Source of the DNA: Rhizobium jaguaris
GTDB lineage: Bacteria > Pseudomonadota > Alphaproteobacteria > Rhizobiales > Rhizobiaceae
NCBI RefSeq assembly: GCF_003627755.1
Contig: NZ_CP032696.1
Coordinates: 124,001-188,000 of the forward strand
Reading direction: 5' to 3'
DNA length: 64,000 bases
Part shown: positions 39,028 to 48,520 of the stretch, piece after piece
Layout of the letters: each line of letters opens with the position of its first letter
How positions within the stretch are numbered: position 1 is the first letter of the stretch
Position numbers and translations under genes: made by a program
The notes under the pieces: generated by a model
The model's database searches: none
What the model was told of the DNA's origin: nothing
What the model saw: the letters and a program-made list of their open reading frames with translations, nothing else

Positions 39028-39041
39028 TTGAGATGGGGCAA
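39028..39041 (-). promoter_or_regulatory. FixK/FnrN-type box of the radical SAM operon
   Basis: TTGAGATGGGGCAA (TTG-N8-CAA). With the centre at -41.5 the transcript would start near 38993, where TAAGAG at 39005-39000 provides a -10-like hexamer. The leader to the peptide start is then about 36 bases. Confidence 0.5.
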
Positions 39042-39601
39042 TTTTACTGCGCATTTTTTCAAGTGAATGAGCGGGCCGAAATCTTCTCTCGCGTGCCGCA
39101 TTCGTGCTGATCAGCCTGCTAAGCTTTCTAAGCTCGCGTTGTCCAAGATTTTGATCGCATAGGCTCCCATTACCTGCATGGTTGCCATGGACGGATAAGA
39201 CCGACGCACTTCCCGGCGGGCAGCGCAGCGCGAGCGAACTTCAGTACTGCTGCGTCGTACGGCGCCACGTCTGCACGGAGGTGGCAAATCGCTGACGCAT
39301 CGGGCCGTGGCGGCGGCTGATCCATGGATATTTTCCTGTTTGAATTATCATGCGCCAAGAACTGCGACTTCCGTCCGATGCGAGCCGGCCGGCGGCGGCG
39401 TAAAGTCAGGCGATTTTTTTGCTCGCCGATCAGACCGAGCCATCACGATCCAGTTCGAGGCAGCAAGAATGGCCACTATTGTTTCTGCATCATCGTTGCG
39501 AGGTATGGGATGGCTTCTCGCGTGCCGCTGTCATTCTCCTTCTTCGTGACTTTGCGCCTTCCTGAGCTTACTCATCCATTTCGTTTATCCGACCACCCGC
39601 A
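39042..39601. other. Intergenic region, nothing recognised
   Basis: This 560-bp region lies upstream of the radical SAM operon and downstream of pseudoazurin, whose stop is at 39602. Only overlapping short frames without ribosome sites are present. No further motif was identified. Confidence 0.35.
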
Positions 39602-40045
39602 TTATTCTGCAATCTGCGCGAGGTCGGCTTCGAGGCGCTTGCGTACGAGGTTTGGAACCGTCGTAGTCTTAATGGCATCGAGATTGTCGGGGTTGTCGCC
39701 AACTTGAATGAGGGCCACCATTCCCAGGCTCATGTGCGGCGTGCATTTCACTACATAGGCGCCGGGTATGTCGAGTTTTGTCCGATATTCTTCGTTTGGC
39801 TTGGATTTGAATTCGGGTGCTCCTTTTGGGATCAAGCCCTTAAATGTTTCGACATTGTGGCCTTTATCAACCGGAATAAAGGTGATCGTGTCGCCTGGGG
39901 CGATCTTCATGAAACCTGGCTCGAAGACCATTGCGCCGTCCGCGCCTTTGTTGAGCATGCGGATCTGGTGATCCGCCGCCATGAGGGGCATCGCCGATGC
40001 GGCCAGCGCCGCCGTTGCTACGATCGGACCGATTTTAAAATACAT
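39602..40045 (-). CDS. Pseudoazurin (periplasmic blue copper protein)
   Basis: This 147-residue protein has a signal peptide ending around SAMPLMA|AD. Type 1 copper ligands are the His in KGHNVETF and the C-terminal Cys, His and Met of KCTPHMSLGM. Pseudoazurins carry electrons to denitrification reductases or cbb3-type oxidases. It is divergent from fixN, separated by 361 bp containing two FixK-type boxes. Joint low-oxygen control with the cbb3 oxidase is likely, and it may be an electron donor for it. Confidence 0.9.
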   Translation of the reverse strand: MYFKIGPIVATAALAASAMPLMAADHQIRMLNKGADGAMVFEPGFMKIAPGDTITFIPVDKGHNVETFKGLIPKGAPEFKSKPNEEYRTKLDIPGAYVVKCTPHMSLGMVALIQVGDNPDNLDAIKTTTVPNLVRKRLEADLAQIAE

Positions 40046-40114
40046 TTCTGGTCTCCTTTTGCGACAGCCCGATTAGCTGTCGGCGAAGTTTAGGCGCGTA
40101 TCGGCAGATATTCC

Positions 40115-40128
40115 TTGAGGTCGAACAA
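40115..40128 (-). promoter_or_regulatory. FixK-type box upstream of pseudoazurin
   Basis: The plus strand reads TTGAGGTCGAACAA (TTG-N8-CAA; one inner base off consensus). Its centre is 76 bp before the pseudoazurin start. A -10-like TAAACT falls at 40092-40087, exactly where a class II start at -41.5 would need it. Confidence 0.45.
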
Positions 40129-40299
40129 TCTCTGATCAGATTCTCCGAGGGCGATGCGCAGCCGGTAACTGTCCACGCTCGATAAGCGCTGCTGAGAAGC
40201 CAGCCGTTCCGGCATACGGTCTCGACGCGCACATCGTCGGCGATTAAACCGCAATTGGATGCAACCAGTCGGCGCACCACAAAAAAATTGTAGTTTCCG

Positions 40300-40313
40300 T
40301 TGAGAGAGATCAA
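40300..40313 (+). promoter_or_regulatory. FixK/FnrN box (anaerobox) of fixNOQP
   Basis: TTGAGAGAGATCAA has both TTGA and TCAA half-sites six bases apart. Its centre is 100 bp upstream of the fixN ATG, giving a predicted start near 40348. Low-oxygen activation of fixN through such boxes is well established in rhizobia. Confidence 0.8.
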
Positions 40314-40406
40314 GGACTGAGTGCGCCTCACGTGCGAATAGTTCCCCAAAGTGGCGAGAAAGATGGCTGCCTCTGGCGCGGTCATCTGCGCTTTGGGAAC
40401 CATCAC

Positions 40407-42023
40407 ATGAATTATACCGCTGAAACCGTGCTGGTTGCGGTCGGCGCTTTCGTGGCACTGGTCTGCGCCGGCGCCGCTCATGACCAGCTTTTTGCAACCC
40501 AGATGGGTATACTATTCTTCTGTCTGTTGGCGGGTGTGGTCGTGCTTGTGCGTCGGATTGATTTTTCCGCCGAGGCAGTTAGCGCCAAAGCCAAAAAGGG
40601 GGCCTATTTTGACGAGGTCATCCGGTATGGGCTCATCGCGACGGTCTTTTGGGGTGTCGTCGGCTTCCTTGTGGGCCTTGTGATCGCTCTCCAACTGGCC
40701 TTCCCCGATCTGAACATCGCGCCCTACTTGAACTTTGGTCGCCTCCGTCCTGTCCACACGTCCGCCGTCATCTTTGCATTTGGCGGCAACGCGCTGATCA
40801 TGACGTCCTTTTACGTGGTCCAACGTACCTGCCGCGCCCGCCTATTCGGCGGCAAACTGGCCTGGTTCGTTTTCTGGGGATACCAGCTATTCATCGTGAT
40901 GGCGGCCACCGGCTACATTCTGGGCATCACCCAGGCACGCGAATACGCGGAGCCGGAATGGTACGTCGATGTGTGGCTGACGCTCGTCTGGGTCGCCTAT
41001 CTTGCGGTGTTCCTCGGAACAATCCTGAAGCGCAAAGAGCCGCATATCTATGTGGCGAATTGGTTCTATCTGAGCTTCATCGTCACGATTGCGATGCTGC
41101 ATGTCGTCAATAACCTGGCGGTGCCGGTCTCGTTCCTCGGCTCCAAGAGCTATTCCCTCTTTTCAGGCGTGCAGGATGCTCTCACTCAGTGGTGGTACGG
41201 CCACAATGCCGTCGGCTTTTTCCTGACCGCGGGCTTCCTCGGCATGATGTACTATTTCGTGCCGAAACAGGCCAACCGGCCGATCTATTCCTACCGGCTG
41301 TCGATCATTCATTTCTGGGCCCTGATCTTCATGTATATCTGGGCCGGTCCGCACCATCTGCACTATACGGCTCTGCCCGATTGGGCGCAGACGCTCGGAA
41401 TGGTTTTCTCGATCATGCTCTGGATGCCCTCCTGGGGCGGCATGATCAACGGACTCATGACGCTATCGGGCGCCTGGGACAAGATCCGCACCGATCCCAT
41501 CATCCGCATGATGATTGTTGCCATCGCCTTCTACGGCATGTCGACCTTCGAGGGGCCGATGATGTCCGTGAAGACCGTCAACTCCCTCAGCCACTATACC
41601 GAGTGGACGATTGGTCATGTTCATTCCGGCGCCCTCGGCTGGGTCGGCATGATTACGTTCGGCGCCGTCTACCACCTGACGCCGACGCTTTGGGGTCGCG
41701 AGCGGCTTTACAGCCTGCGCATGGTCAACTGGCACTTCTGGCTCGCCACTCTTGGCATCGTCATCTACGCGGCAGCTCTCTGGGTCGCCGGCATCCAGCA
41801 GGGCCTGATGTGGCGCGAATATAACAGCCAGGGCTTCTTGGTTTATTCGTTCGCGGAAACGGTCGCGGCAATGTTCCCTTACTACCTGCTGCGCGCGGTC
41901 GGCGGCGGCCTTTACCTGGCCGGCGGCGTGGTCATGGCCTTCAATGTCGCGATGACGATCCGTGGTTACCAGCGTGACGAAGCCGCGATCCCAGGCGCAT
42001 TCATCGCCAAGGCTGCGGAGTGA
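40407..42023 (+). CDS. fixN: FixN, cbb3 cytochrome oxidase catalytic subunit I
   Basis: This 538-residue protein starts [20 protein letters not shown]; the longer frame upstream runs through the promoter and was not used. The protein has about twelve membrane segments, with haem and copper histidines in [24 protein letters not shown], QWWYGHNAV and [14 protein letters not shown] segments. It is the oxygen-reducing subunit of the high-affinity terminal oxidase needed for nitrogen fixation at nanomolar oxygen. It is the first gene of fixNOQP, behind an anaerobox. It is complete. Confidence 0.97.
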   Translation: MNYTAETVLVAVGAFVALVCAGAAHDQLFATQMGILFFCLLAGVVVLVRRIDFSAEAVSAKAKKGAYFDEVIRYGLIATVFWGVVGFLVGLVIALQLAFPDLNIAPYLNFGRLRPVHTSAVIFAFGGNALIMTSFYVVQRTCRARLFGGKLAWFVFWGYQLFIVMAATGYILGITQAREYAEPEWYVDVWLTLVWVAYLAVFLGTILKRKEPHIYVANWFYLSFIVTIAMLHVVNNLAVPVSFLGSKSYSLFSGVQDALTQWWYGHNAVGFFLTAGFLGMMYYFVPKQANRPIYSYRLSIIHFWALIFMYIWAGPHHLHYTALPDWAQTLGMVFSIMLWMPSWGGMINGLMTLSGAWDKIRTDPIIRMMIVAIAFYGMSTFEGPMMSVKTVNSLSHYTEWTIGHVHSGALGWVGMITFGAVYHLTPTLWGRERLYSLRMVNWHFWLATLGIVIYAAALWVAGIQQGLMWREYNSQGFLVYSFAETVAAMFPYYLLRAVGGGLYLAGGVVMAFNVAMTIRGYQRDEAAIPGAFIAKAAE

Positions 42024-42034
42024 AATCAAACCGG

Positions 42035-42766
42035 ATGTCTATAATCGCAAAACACCAGATTCTTGAGAAAAGTGCCACGCTGCTGCTCGTCGGATCGCTC
42101 CTGGTCGTCAGCATAGGCGGTATCGTCGAGATTGCACCGCTGTTTTATCTTCAGAACACGATCGAGAAGGTGGAAGGTATGCGGCCCTACACGCCGCTCG
42201 AACTTGCCGGACGCAACATCTACATCCGCGAAGGATGCTATCTGTGCCACAGCCAGATGATCCGCCCCTTCCGCGACGAGGTCGAACGCTACGGCCACTA
42301 CTCGCTTGCGGCTGAATCGATGTACGACCATCCGTTCCAATGGGGCTCGAAGCGCACGGGCCCGGACCTGGCACGTGTTGGCGAGCGCTATTCCAATGAA
42401 TGGCACGTGCAGCATCTGTCCAATCCGCGCGCGGTCGTCCCGGAATCGATCATGCCGACCTATGCCTTCCTCAAGGACCGGGACGTCACGGTCAAGGACA
42501 TCGGCATGGACCTGAAGGCCAATGAGGACGTCGGCGTGCCCTATACCGCCGACATGCTGGCAAACGCCGAGGCCGACATGCGCGCGCAGGCCGATCCGAA
42601 CGCCAACACGACCGATCTGCTCGCGCGCTACCCGAAAGCAAAGGTGGGTGACTTCGATGGCGATCCCACAAGACTGACGGAGATGGATGCACTGGTCTCC
42701 TACCTCCAGATGCTCGGCACACTGGTAGACTTTTCGACATACGACGATGCAACCGGTTATCGCTGA
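42035..42766 (+). CDS. fixO: FixO, cbb3 oxidase monohaem cytochrome c subunit
   Basis: This 243-residue protein is read from ATG 42035 ([20 protein letters not shown]), matching the family; a GTG at 42020 overlapping the fixN stop is possible. It has one N-terminal membrane anchor and a single haem c site, [15 protein letters not shown]. The axial Met lies in [11 protein letters not shown]. It passes electrons from FixP to the FixN haems. It lies 11 bp after fixN. Confidence 0.96.
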   Translation: MSIIAKHQILEKSATLLLVGSLLVVSIGGIVEIAPLFYLQNTIEKVEGMRPYTPLELAGRNIYIREGCYLCHSQMIRPFRDEVERYGHYSLAAESMYDHPFQWGSKRTGPDLARVGERYSNEWHVQHLSNPRAVVPESIMPTYAFLKDRDVTVKDIGMDLKANEDVGVPYTADMLANAEADMRAQADPNANTTDLLARYPKAKVGDFDGDPTRLTEMDALVSYLQMLGTLVDFSTYDDATGYR

Positions 42767-42775
42767 GGTGATCAC

Positions 42776-42925
42776 ATGGAGACCTATACTGCATTGCGTC
42801 AATTCGCCGACAGCTGGGGGCTATTGGCAATGGTGCTGTTCTTCACGGGAGCGATTGTCTTCGCCTTCCGGCCAGGCAGCAAACGGATCGCCGCTGACGC
42901 CGCTGACATACCTTTGAGGGAATGA
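42776..42925 (+). CDS. fixQ: FixQ, small cbb3 oxidase subunit
   Basis: This 49-residue single-span membrane protein starts METYTALRQFADSWGLLAMV, with the hydrophobic segment LLAMVLFFTGAIVFAF followed by a basic RPGSKR. It has the usual CcoQ/FixQ length and layout and stabilises the oxidase complex. It starts nine bases after fixO, and its stop overlaps the fixP start (ATGA). Confidence 0.93.
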   Translation: METYTALRQFADSWGLLAMVLFFTGAIVFAFRPGSKRIAADAADIPLRE

Positions 42926-43794
42926 ACGAGATGTCGGAGAAGCATATAGACGAAATCAGTGGCGTCGAGACAACCGGTCATGAGTGGGATGGCATTCGCG
43001 AGCTGAATAATCCGATGCCCCGATGGTGGGTGTGGACGTTCTGCGCCACGATCCTGTGGGCTGTTGGCTACGCAATCGCCTATCTCCCCATACCCTCGTT
43101 CGGTGATGCCACCGAGAAGGTCCTTGGTTTTTCGAGCCGGGCCGAACTGCAGCAGGAACTGGACAGAGCCAAGCGTGAGCAGGCCCGATTCGATATTCTG
43201 ATCGCCTCAAAATCCGTCGAAGAAATCGATGCCGATCCTAAATTGCGCGCGTTTGCGATCGCCGGTGGCGCGTCGGCGTTCAAGGTCAATTGCGCACCAT
43301 GCCATGGCTCCGGTGCGACAGGCGGCCCGGGATTCCCTAATCTGAACGACGACGACTGGCTATGGGGCGGCAATCTTTCCGCCATTCAACAGACCATCGC
43401 TCACGGCATCCGCTTCGAGGCGGATCCCGAAACGCATGTATCCGAGATGCCGGCCTTCGGTGATGTACTCGAACGCACGCAGATCCGCCAGGTCGCTGCC
43501 TACGTTTGGGGATTGACGAACACGGCTTTCGATCCGGCTTGGGCCGAAGCCGGCAAGCAGGTTTTCCTCGAAAATTGCGCCGTCTGCCATGGCGAAGACG
43601 ACAGGGGCAATCAGGAGATCGGGGCACCGAATCTCGCCGACGCGATCTGGCTCAAGGGGCGGGGGGAGGAGGCGATCATTCACCAAGTGAGCCTGCCGAA
43701 ACACGGCGTCATGCCCGCGTGGTCGGCCCGCCTGGGTGGCCCCATCGTGAAGGAGCTGACGGTATTCGTCCATTCGTTGGGCGGCGGAAAATAG
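42922..43794 (+). CDS. fixP: FixP, cbb3 oxidase dihaem cytochrome c subunit
   Basis: This 290-residue protein has an N-terminal membrane segment (MPRWWVWTFCATILWAVGYA) and two haem c sites, CAPCHGSG and CAVCHGED. Met ligands lie in SEMPAFGDVL and HGVMPAWSAR. It accepts electrons from cytochrome bc1 or periplasmic carriers such as pseudoazurin. Either MNEM at 42922 or MSEK at 42931 may be the true start; the first overlaps fixQ. It is the last gene of the operon. Confidence 0.96.
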   Translation: MNEMSEKHIDEISGVETTGHEWDGIRELNNPMPRWWVWTFCATILWAVGYAIAYLPIPSFGDATEKVLGFSSRAELQQELDRAKREQARFDILIASKSVEEIDADPKLRAFAIAGGASAFKVNCAPCHGSGATGGPGFPNLNDDDWLWGGNLSAIQQTIAHGIRFEADPETHVSEMPAFGDVLERTQIRQVAAYVWGLTNTAFDPAWAEAGKQVFLENCAVCHGEDDRGNQEIGAPNLADAIWLKGRGEEAIIHQVSLPKHGVMPAWSARLGGPIVKELTVFVHSLGGGK

Positions 43795-43949
43795 AAAGAA
43801 ACAAAGAAAAACTCAGCATTATACAATCCTCTTCGCGTCCGACGCGCGACGTCGTCAGCATCGATCACAAACAAATTTCCATTTGAACAAAGCCGTTGGG
43901 TTCTAGCGGTCAAAAGCCTATCTGCGAGATTGGAAATTTTGGCCACGTT

Positions 43950-43963
43950 TTGATTTCACGCAA
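43950..43963 (+). promoter_or_regulatory. FixK-type box upstream of fixG / small RNA
   Basis: TTGATTTCACGCAA fits TTG(A/C)-N6-(T/G)CAA. With its centre at -41.5, transcription starts near 43998, and TATTAT at 43986-43991 falls exactly on the -10 position. Confidence 0.65.
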
Positions 43964-43997
43964 AGATTGCAGGATCGCAAGCTGATATTATCCGGCG

Positions 43998-44073
43998 CTG
44001 GAGGACGTCCCTGCGGGCTTCTCCCCCGTAGTTCCTCCGAGCCACACCCCTCCCGGAGTGTGGCTCTCCTTTT
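43998..44073 (+). ncRNA. Candidate low-oxygen small RNA or fixG leader with terminator
   Basis: From the predicted start to the end of a GC-rich hairpin plus TTTT, a transcript of about 75 bases would form. It carries three anti-Shine-Dalgarno-like motifs: CUCCCCC (44021-44027), UCCUCC (44033-44038) and CCUCCC in the terminator loop (44049-44054). A UGGAGGA at 43999-44005 can pair with UCCUCC. Small RNAs of the NfeR1/alpha-r14 family in rhizobia have similar unpaired anti-SD loops. It could instead be an attenuating leader of fixGHIS. Confidence 0.4.
44039..44073 (+). terminator. Rho-independent terminator between fixP and fixG
   Basis: GAGCCACAC and GTGTGGCTC form a perfect nine-pair stem with a ten-base loop, followed by TCCTTTT. 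It lies 94 bp upstream of fixG and about 245 bp past fixP. Confidence 0.6.
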
Positions 44074-44166
44074 GATTGAGCCGACGGCTCGCTCTCTCCC
44101 AGCCTTGTGTCAAGAACGCTCGGCTCGTCCAATGTGAGATGAGGATCATCATCAGGGTGGCATGCG

Positions 44167-45741
44167 ATGAACCTCAACACGGCTCCCAGCCCACATGACG
44201 ATCGCGCCGAACGGCCAAGTATCGACGACGCTTGCGCCCGGCGCAATCGCCAACCGCTTTATGCGCCGCGAAAGAAAGTGTTTCCGAAACGGGCGCACGG
44301 CCGGTTCAGACGGTTCAAATGGATCGTCCTGTTGATTACGCTCGGCATCTATTATCTTTCGCCCTGGATCCGCTGGGAGCGCGGGCCTTATGCTCCGGAT
44401 CAGGCAATCCTTTTCGACCTTGGGTCCCGTCGCTTCTTCTTTTTTTCGATCGAGATATGGCCGCAAGAGTTTTACTATGTCGCAGGCCTGCTGGTGATGG
44501 CCGGCTTCGGCCTTTTTCTCCTGACCTCCGTCGTAGGCAGAGCCTGGTGCGGCTACGCCTGTCCCCAGACAGTATGGGTTGATCTTTTCCTCGTCGTCGA
44601 GCGGGCGATCGAAGGAGAGCGCAACGCGCGCGGGAAACTCGATGCGGCCCCTTGGACGTCGAAAAAGATTGCGAAGCGGATCGCCAAGCATTCCATATGG
44701 ATGCTGATCGGCGCTCTTACTGGCGGCGCGTGGATCTTCTATTTCGCGGACGCGCCTTCTCTTGCATCCGCTTTAGTCCAAGGAGACGCGCCGGACGTTG
44801 CCTACGTCACCGTCGCGGTTCTCACCTTGATGACCTATGCCCTTGGCGGGCTGATGAGGGAGCAGGTCTGCATCTATATGTGCCCCTGGCCGCGTATACA
44901 GGCCTCCATGCTCGACGAAAACTCCCTTGTCGTCACCTATAACGACTGGCGCGGAGAGCCTCGCTCCCGGCCTGCCAAGAAGACGCAGGCAGCGGGCCGG
45001 GCAGTCGGCGATTGCGTGGACTGCAACGCTTGCGCCGCAGTCTGTCCGATGGGGATAGACATCCGCGACGGCCAGCAGATGGAGTGCATAACTTGCGCCT
45101 TATGCATCGACGCCTGCGATGGCGTGATGGATAAGGTCGGCAAGCCACGCGCTCTGATCTCGTATGCGACCCTGCGCGACTATACGGCAAATGCAGGTAT
45201 TGCGACCAATAGCGGAAGGAGCCTGGCGCAGCCTAATCTCATCAGAAATGCTGACGGCAGCTTTGTTGAGGAGATCAAGCATTTCAACTGGCGGGTGATC
45301 TTCAGGCCGCGCGTCATTTTTTATGCAGCGATGTGGGCTTCGATCGGTGCGGCCATGCTCGCACATTTGGCGCTGCGCGAACGGCTGGAACTGAACGTGC
45401 TCCATGATCGGAATCCGCAATACGTCCTGGAATCGGACGGCTCGATCCGCAATGGGTATTCGCTTCGTGTGCTCAACATGGTGCCGATGCCGCGCAAGAT
45501 CGAAATTCGGCTCGAGGGCCTGGATGGCGCGACGATGAAAATCCCGGAACTGTCGAAGGAAGGCGGACGCAGCTTCAGCGTCGAGGCAGCTGCGGACCAG
45601 GTCACCACGTTCAAGGCGTACGTGACACAACACGCAAGGGCTGCGGCCGCCAGCGAATTCCTGTTTGTCGTAGAGGGCGAAAATCAAAAGGACAGGGCAA
45701 CTTACCATGCCACCTTCAATACACCGGACATACGCAAATGA
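44167..45741 (+). CDS. fixG: FixG (CcoG), membrane ferredoxin for cbb3 oxidase copper assembly
   Basis: This 524-residue protein has about five membrane segments (the first WIVLLITLGIYYLSPWI). It carries NosR/NapH-like cysteine pairs AWCGYACPQTVW and CIYMCPWPR, then two [4Fe-4S] motifs, CVDCNACAAVCP and CITCALCIDACD, and a periplasmic Ig-like C-terminus. CcoG reduces copper(II) to copper(I) during cbb3 assembly. It is the first gene of fixGHIS, with a four-base overlap into fixH. It is complete. Confidence 0.95.
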   Translation: MNLNTAPSPHDDRAERPSIDDACARRNRQPLYAPRKKVFPKRAHGRFRRFKWIVLLITLGIYYLSPWIRWERGPYAPDQAILFDLGSRRFFFFSIEIWPQEFYYVAGLLVMAGFGLFLLTSVVGRAWCGYACPQTVWVDLFLVVERAIEGERNARGKLDAAPWTSKKIAKRIAKHSIWMLIGALTGGAWIFYFADAPSLASALVQGDAPDVAYVTVAVLTLMTYALGGLMREQVCIYMCPWPRIQASMLDENSLVVTYNDWRGEPRSRPAKKTQAAGRAVGDCVDCNACAAVCPMGIDIRDGQQMECITCALCIDACDGVMDKVGKPRALISYATLRDYTANAGIATNSGRSLAQPNLIRNADGSFVEEIKHFNWRVIFRPRVIFYAAMWASIGAAMLAHLALRERLELNVLHDRNPQYVLESDGSIRNGYSLRVLNMVPMPRKIEIRLEGLDGATMKIPELSKEGGRSFSVEAAADQVTTFKAYVTQHARAAAASEFLFVVEGENQKDRATYHATFNTPDIRK

Positions 45742-46223
45742 GAGCCGCAGCCCGCACGTTTACCGGCCGTCACATGCTGATCGTCACGGCCGCGTTCTTC
45801 GCCGTGGTCATTGGAGTGAACGTTACGATGGCAATTCTTGCGTCTACGGAATGGAGCGGGCTCGTGGTTGAAAACACCTATGTCGCAAGCCAGGAATTCA
45901 ACGGTAAGGCAGCGGCAATGCGCGCTATGGCCGCCGGCGGCATTTCCGGTAATCTGTCCGTCCGCAGCGACGTCATCCACTATGATATTTACAATCGCGA
46001 CGGACCGCCGGCAACGGTCGATGACGTTACGCTGAAATTCAGGAGACCGGTCGGCGATCACGAGGATTTCCGACTGGATCTGGTGAAAGAGGATGAAGGC
46101 CATTTCCGGGCCGCGCATCACGTTCAGCCAGGCGACTGGATCGTGGAAATCATTTCCCGAAAGAAAGAGGTCACGGTGATGCACGAAGCCGTGCGCATCG
46201 ATACGGCGGAGTTTGGGCAATGA
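45738..46223 (+). CDS. fixH: FixH (CcoH), cbb3 oxidase assembly protein
   Basis: This 161-residue membrane-anchored protein starts MRAAARTFTGRHMLIVTAAF and has one N-terminal span followed by a periplasmic domain with YVASQEFNGKAAAM. FixH is required for stable cbb3 oxidase. It overlaps fixG at its start and fixI at its end by four bases each, so the operon is translationally coupled. Confidence 0.93.
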   Translation: MRAAARTFTGRHMLIVTAAFFAVVIGVNVTMAILASTEWSGLVVENTYVASQEFNGKAAAMRAMAAGGISGNLSVRSDVIHYDIYNRDGPPATVDDVTLKFRRPVGDHEDFRLDLVKEDEGHFRAAHHVQPGDWIVEIISRKKEVTVMHEAVRIDTAEFGQ

Positions 46224-48520
46224 CTTGTCGCACCATGGACGCCGAAAGCACATTGGGACTATCGAGCTATCGTTCTTTCAGTGCTGAAGAGATCGCTCTT
46301 GCGAGCCATCCGTTGGGGGATGGATTGCGTCAACTTGACCTCAGCGTTCCCGATGCGCACTGCGGAGCCTGCATCTCGACGATCGAGCGGGCGTTGCAGA
46401 AACTTCCCTATGTAAAGCATGCCCGGGTCAACCTGACCGCCCGGCGAGTCACTTGCATCTATATCGAGCGATTGGGGGACGCGCCGGTCGATCCTACCGG
46501 TATTCTGTCCACGATTATGGGGACAGGCCATCGCGTCCACCTCTTGACGTCCGCCTTGGCATCGAACCAGCCCGACAGCCTGCGCAATCAATTGCTGTTG
46601 GCTGTCGGCGTCTCCGGCTTTGCAGCCGTAAACATCATGCTGCTGTCCGTATCTGTCTGGTCTGGCGCGAATGCGGCAACCCGTGACCTGTTCCATTGGA
46701 TCTCCGCGATGATCGCTGCACCGGCGCTGATTTATGGCGGGCGCTTCTTTTTCCAATCTGCCTGGAATGCTCTGAAGCACGGGCGCACCAACATGGACGT
46801 GCCGATCTCGCTGGCCGTTACGCTTTCCTATGCGGTCTCACTGTCGGAGACGATCCACCACGGGGAGCACGCATGGTTCGACGCCTCCGTGTCGTTGCTG
46901 TTCTTCCTGCTTATCGGCCGCACGCTCGATTACATGATGCGGCAAAAGGCGCGGGCTGCCGTCAACAGCCTGGCGAGGCTTGCGCCACGCGGCGCGCCGG
47001 TAATAGCCGCCGACGGCAGCAAGCGCCACACCGCGATTGAGGATATCCGCATCGGTGATCACGTCTTCATTGGCGCGGGCGAACGCATCCCTGTCGATGG
47101 CGTCGTGACCGCCGGCACGGGCGAGCTGGATCTCACCGTCGTCACGGGCGAAAGTACGCCAGTTGCCGTCGCGAACGGCGCGGAGGTGAGATCGGGCGCG
47201 ATGAACCTCATGGCGTCATTGACCATTCGCGCGACGAAGACGGCGGAAAACTCGCTGCTTGCAGAAATAATAAACCTTATGGAGGCGGCAGAAGGGGGCA
47301 GGGCGCGCTATCGCAGGATCGCGGATCGTGCAGCAAGCCTTTACGCTCCGGCAGTTCATTTGCTTGCGCTGGTTTCCTTTCTTGCCTGGGGCTTCCTTGG
47401 CGGAGATTGGAAGCATGCCATGCTTGTCGCGGTCGCGGTGCTGATCATCACTTGTCCTTGCGCGCTTGGATTAGCGGTGCCAGTCGTCCAGGTCGTTGCC
47501 GCGGGCAGCCTGTTTCGCCGCGGCATCATCATTAAGGACGGGTCCGCTTTGGAGCGGCTCGCTGAAATCGATACCGTCGTGTTCGACAAGACCGGTACGC
47601 TGACGATGGGCCAGCCACGGCTCGTCGAGATGGTGGAGGTGGGGCCGGAGGAAAAGGCGATCGCGGCCGGTCTTGCAGAGCATTCCCGCCATCCGCTCTC
47701 CCTGGCGTTGCCGCGGAGTGCCGGTGGCAACGGGCAACGGTTCGACAGCGTTGTCGAGATTCCGGGCGCGGGCCTCGAGGTCGAAACCACCGCCGGCCTA
47801 TATCGTCTCGGCAATACGGGGTTCGCTTGTTTGATCCCGCCGCGCGAAGAAAAAGAAGCCGATGGCTCGCTCTGCGAGGTCGTGCTGTCGAGGAATGGCA
47901 TCGAAGTCGCCCGTTTCTACTTCGAAGACACGCTTCGCCCCGGGGCAGCCGAGGCTATTGGCGAACTTAGTCGCGCGGGATTGCAGACAATGATCCTGTC
48001 CGGCGACCGGCAAGCCGTGGTCGCGGCGACGGCACGAGCATTGCATATGGATCGGTGGATTGCCGAATCCAATCCGAAGCAGAAGGTGGAGGAGTGTGCC
48101 CGTTTGAGCGAGGCCGGCAACAGGGTCATGATGGTTGGCGACGGCATCAACGACGCGCCGGCGCTGGCGGCAGCACATGTGTCGATGGCGCCCGCGACCG
48201 CTTCCGACATCGGCCGGCAGGCTGCGGACCTCGTATTCCTTAACGACCGGCTCGACGCGGTTCCCGAAGCAATCTCACTTGCGCGAACAGCAACTACCTT
48301 GATCCGACAGAACTTCGCACTTGCCATCGGTTATAACTTGCTCGCTGTTCCCATCGCCATCGCGGGCCATGCCACGCCGCTTGTCGCAGCCATCGCAATG
48401 TCCTGCTCTTCGCTGATAGTCGTGACGAATACATTGCGCCTGAATGGGTGGCGAGTTCGGTTGGTATGCGAGGCTCGTGCTGCCGATCCCGCCCCGCAGA
48501 AGGAGGTCTCCATTTCATGA
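46220..48520 (+). CDS. fixI: FixI (CcoI), copper-exporting P1B-type ATPase
   Basis: This 766-residue heavy-metal ATPase has the N-terminal metal-binding site DAHCGACIS (Cys48, Cys51), the membrane metal motif ITCPCALGLAVP, the phosphorylation site DKTGTLT, a histidine-proline pair in HSRHPLS, and GDGINDAPAL near the end. It supplies copper for the cbb3 oxidase through the periplasmic or membrane route. It overlaps fixH and fixS by four bases. Confidence 0.96.
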   Translation: MTCRTMDAESTLGLSSYRSFSAEEIALASHPLGDGLRQLDLSVPDAHCGACISTIERALQKLPYVKHARVNLTARRVTCIYIERLGDAPVDPTGILSTIMGTGHRVHLLTSALASNQPDSLRNQLLLAVGVSGFAAVNIMLLSVSVWSGANAATRDLFHWISAMIAAPALIYGGRFFFQSAWNALKHGRTNMDVPISLAVTLSYAVSLSETIHHGEHAWFDASVSLLFFLLIGRTLDYMMRQKARAAVNSLARLAPRGAPVIAADGSKRHTAIEDIRIGDHVFIGAGERIPVDGVVTAGTGELDLTVVTGESTPVAVANGAEVRSGAMNLMASLTIRATKTAENSLLAEIINLMEAAEGGRARYRRIADRAASLYAPAVHLLALVSFLAWGFLGGDWKHAMLVAVAVLIITCPCALGLAVPVVQVVAAGSLFRRGIIIKDGSALERLAEIDTVVFDKTGTLTMGQPRLVEMVEVGPEEKAIAAGLAEHSRHPLSLALPRSAGGNGQRFDSVVEIPGAGLEVETTAGLYRLGNTGFACLIPPREEKEADGSLCEVVLSRNGIEVARFYFEDTLRPGAAEAIGELSRAGLQTMILSGDRQAVVAATARALHMDRWIAESNPKQKVEECARLSEAGNRVMMVGDGINDAPALAAAHVSMAPATASDIGRQAADLVFLNDRLDAVPEAISLARTATTLIRQNFALAIGYNLLAVPIAIAGHATPLVAAIAMSCSSLIVVTNTLRLNGWRVRLVCEARAADPAPQKEVSIS

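Noticed and set aside
40090..40497. 135-codon minus-strand ORF between pseudoazurin and fixN
   Set aside because: It runs across the FixK box and into fixN; composition is that of an antisense shadow.
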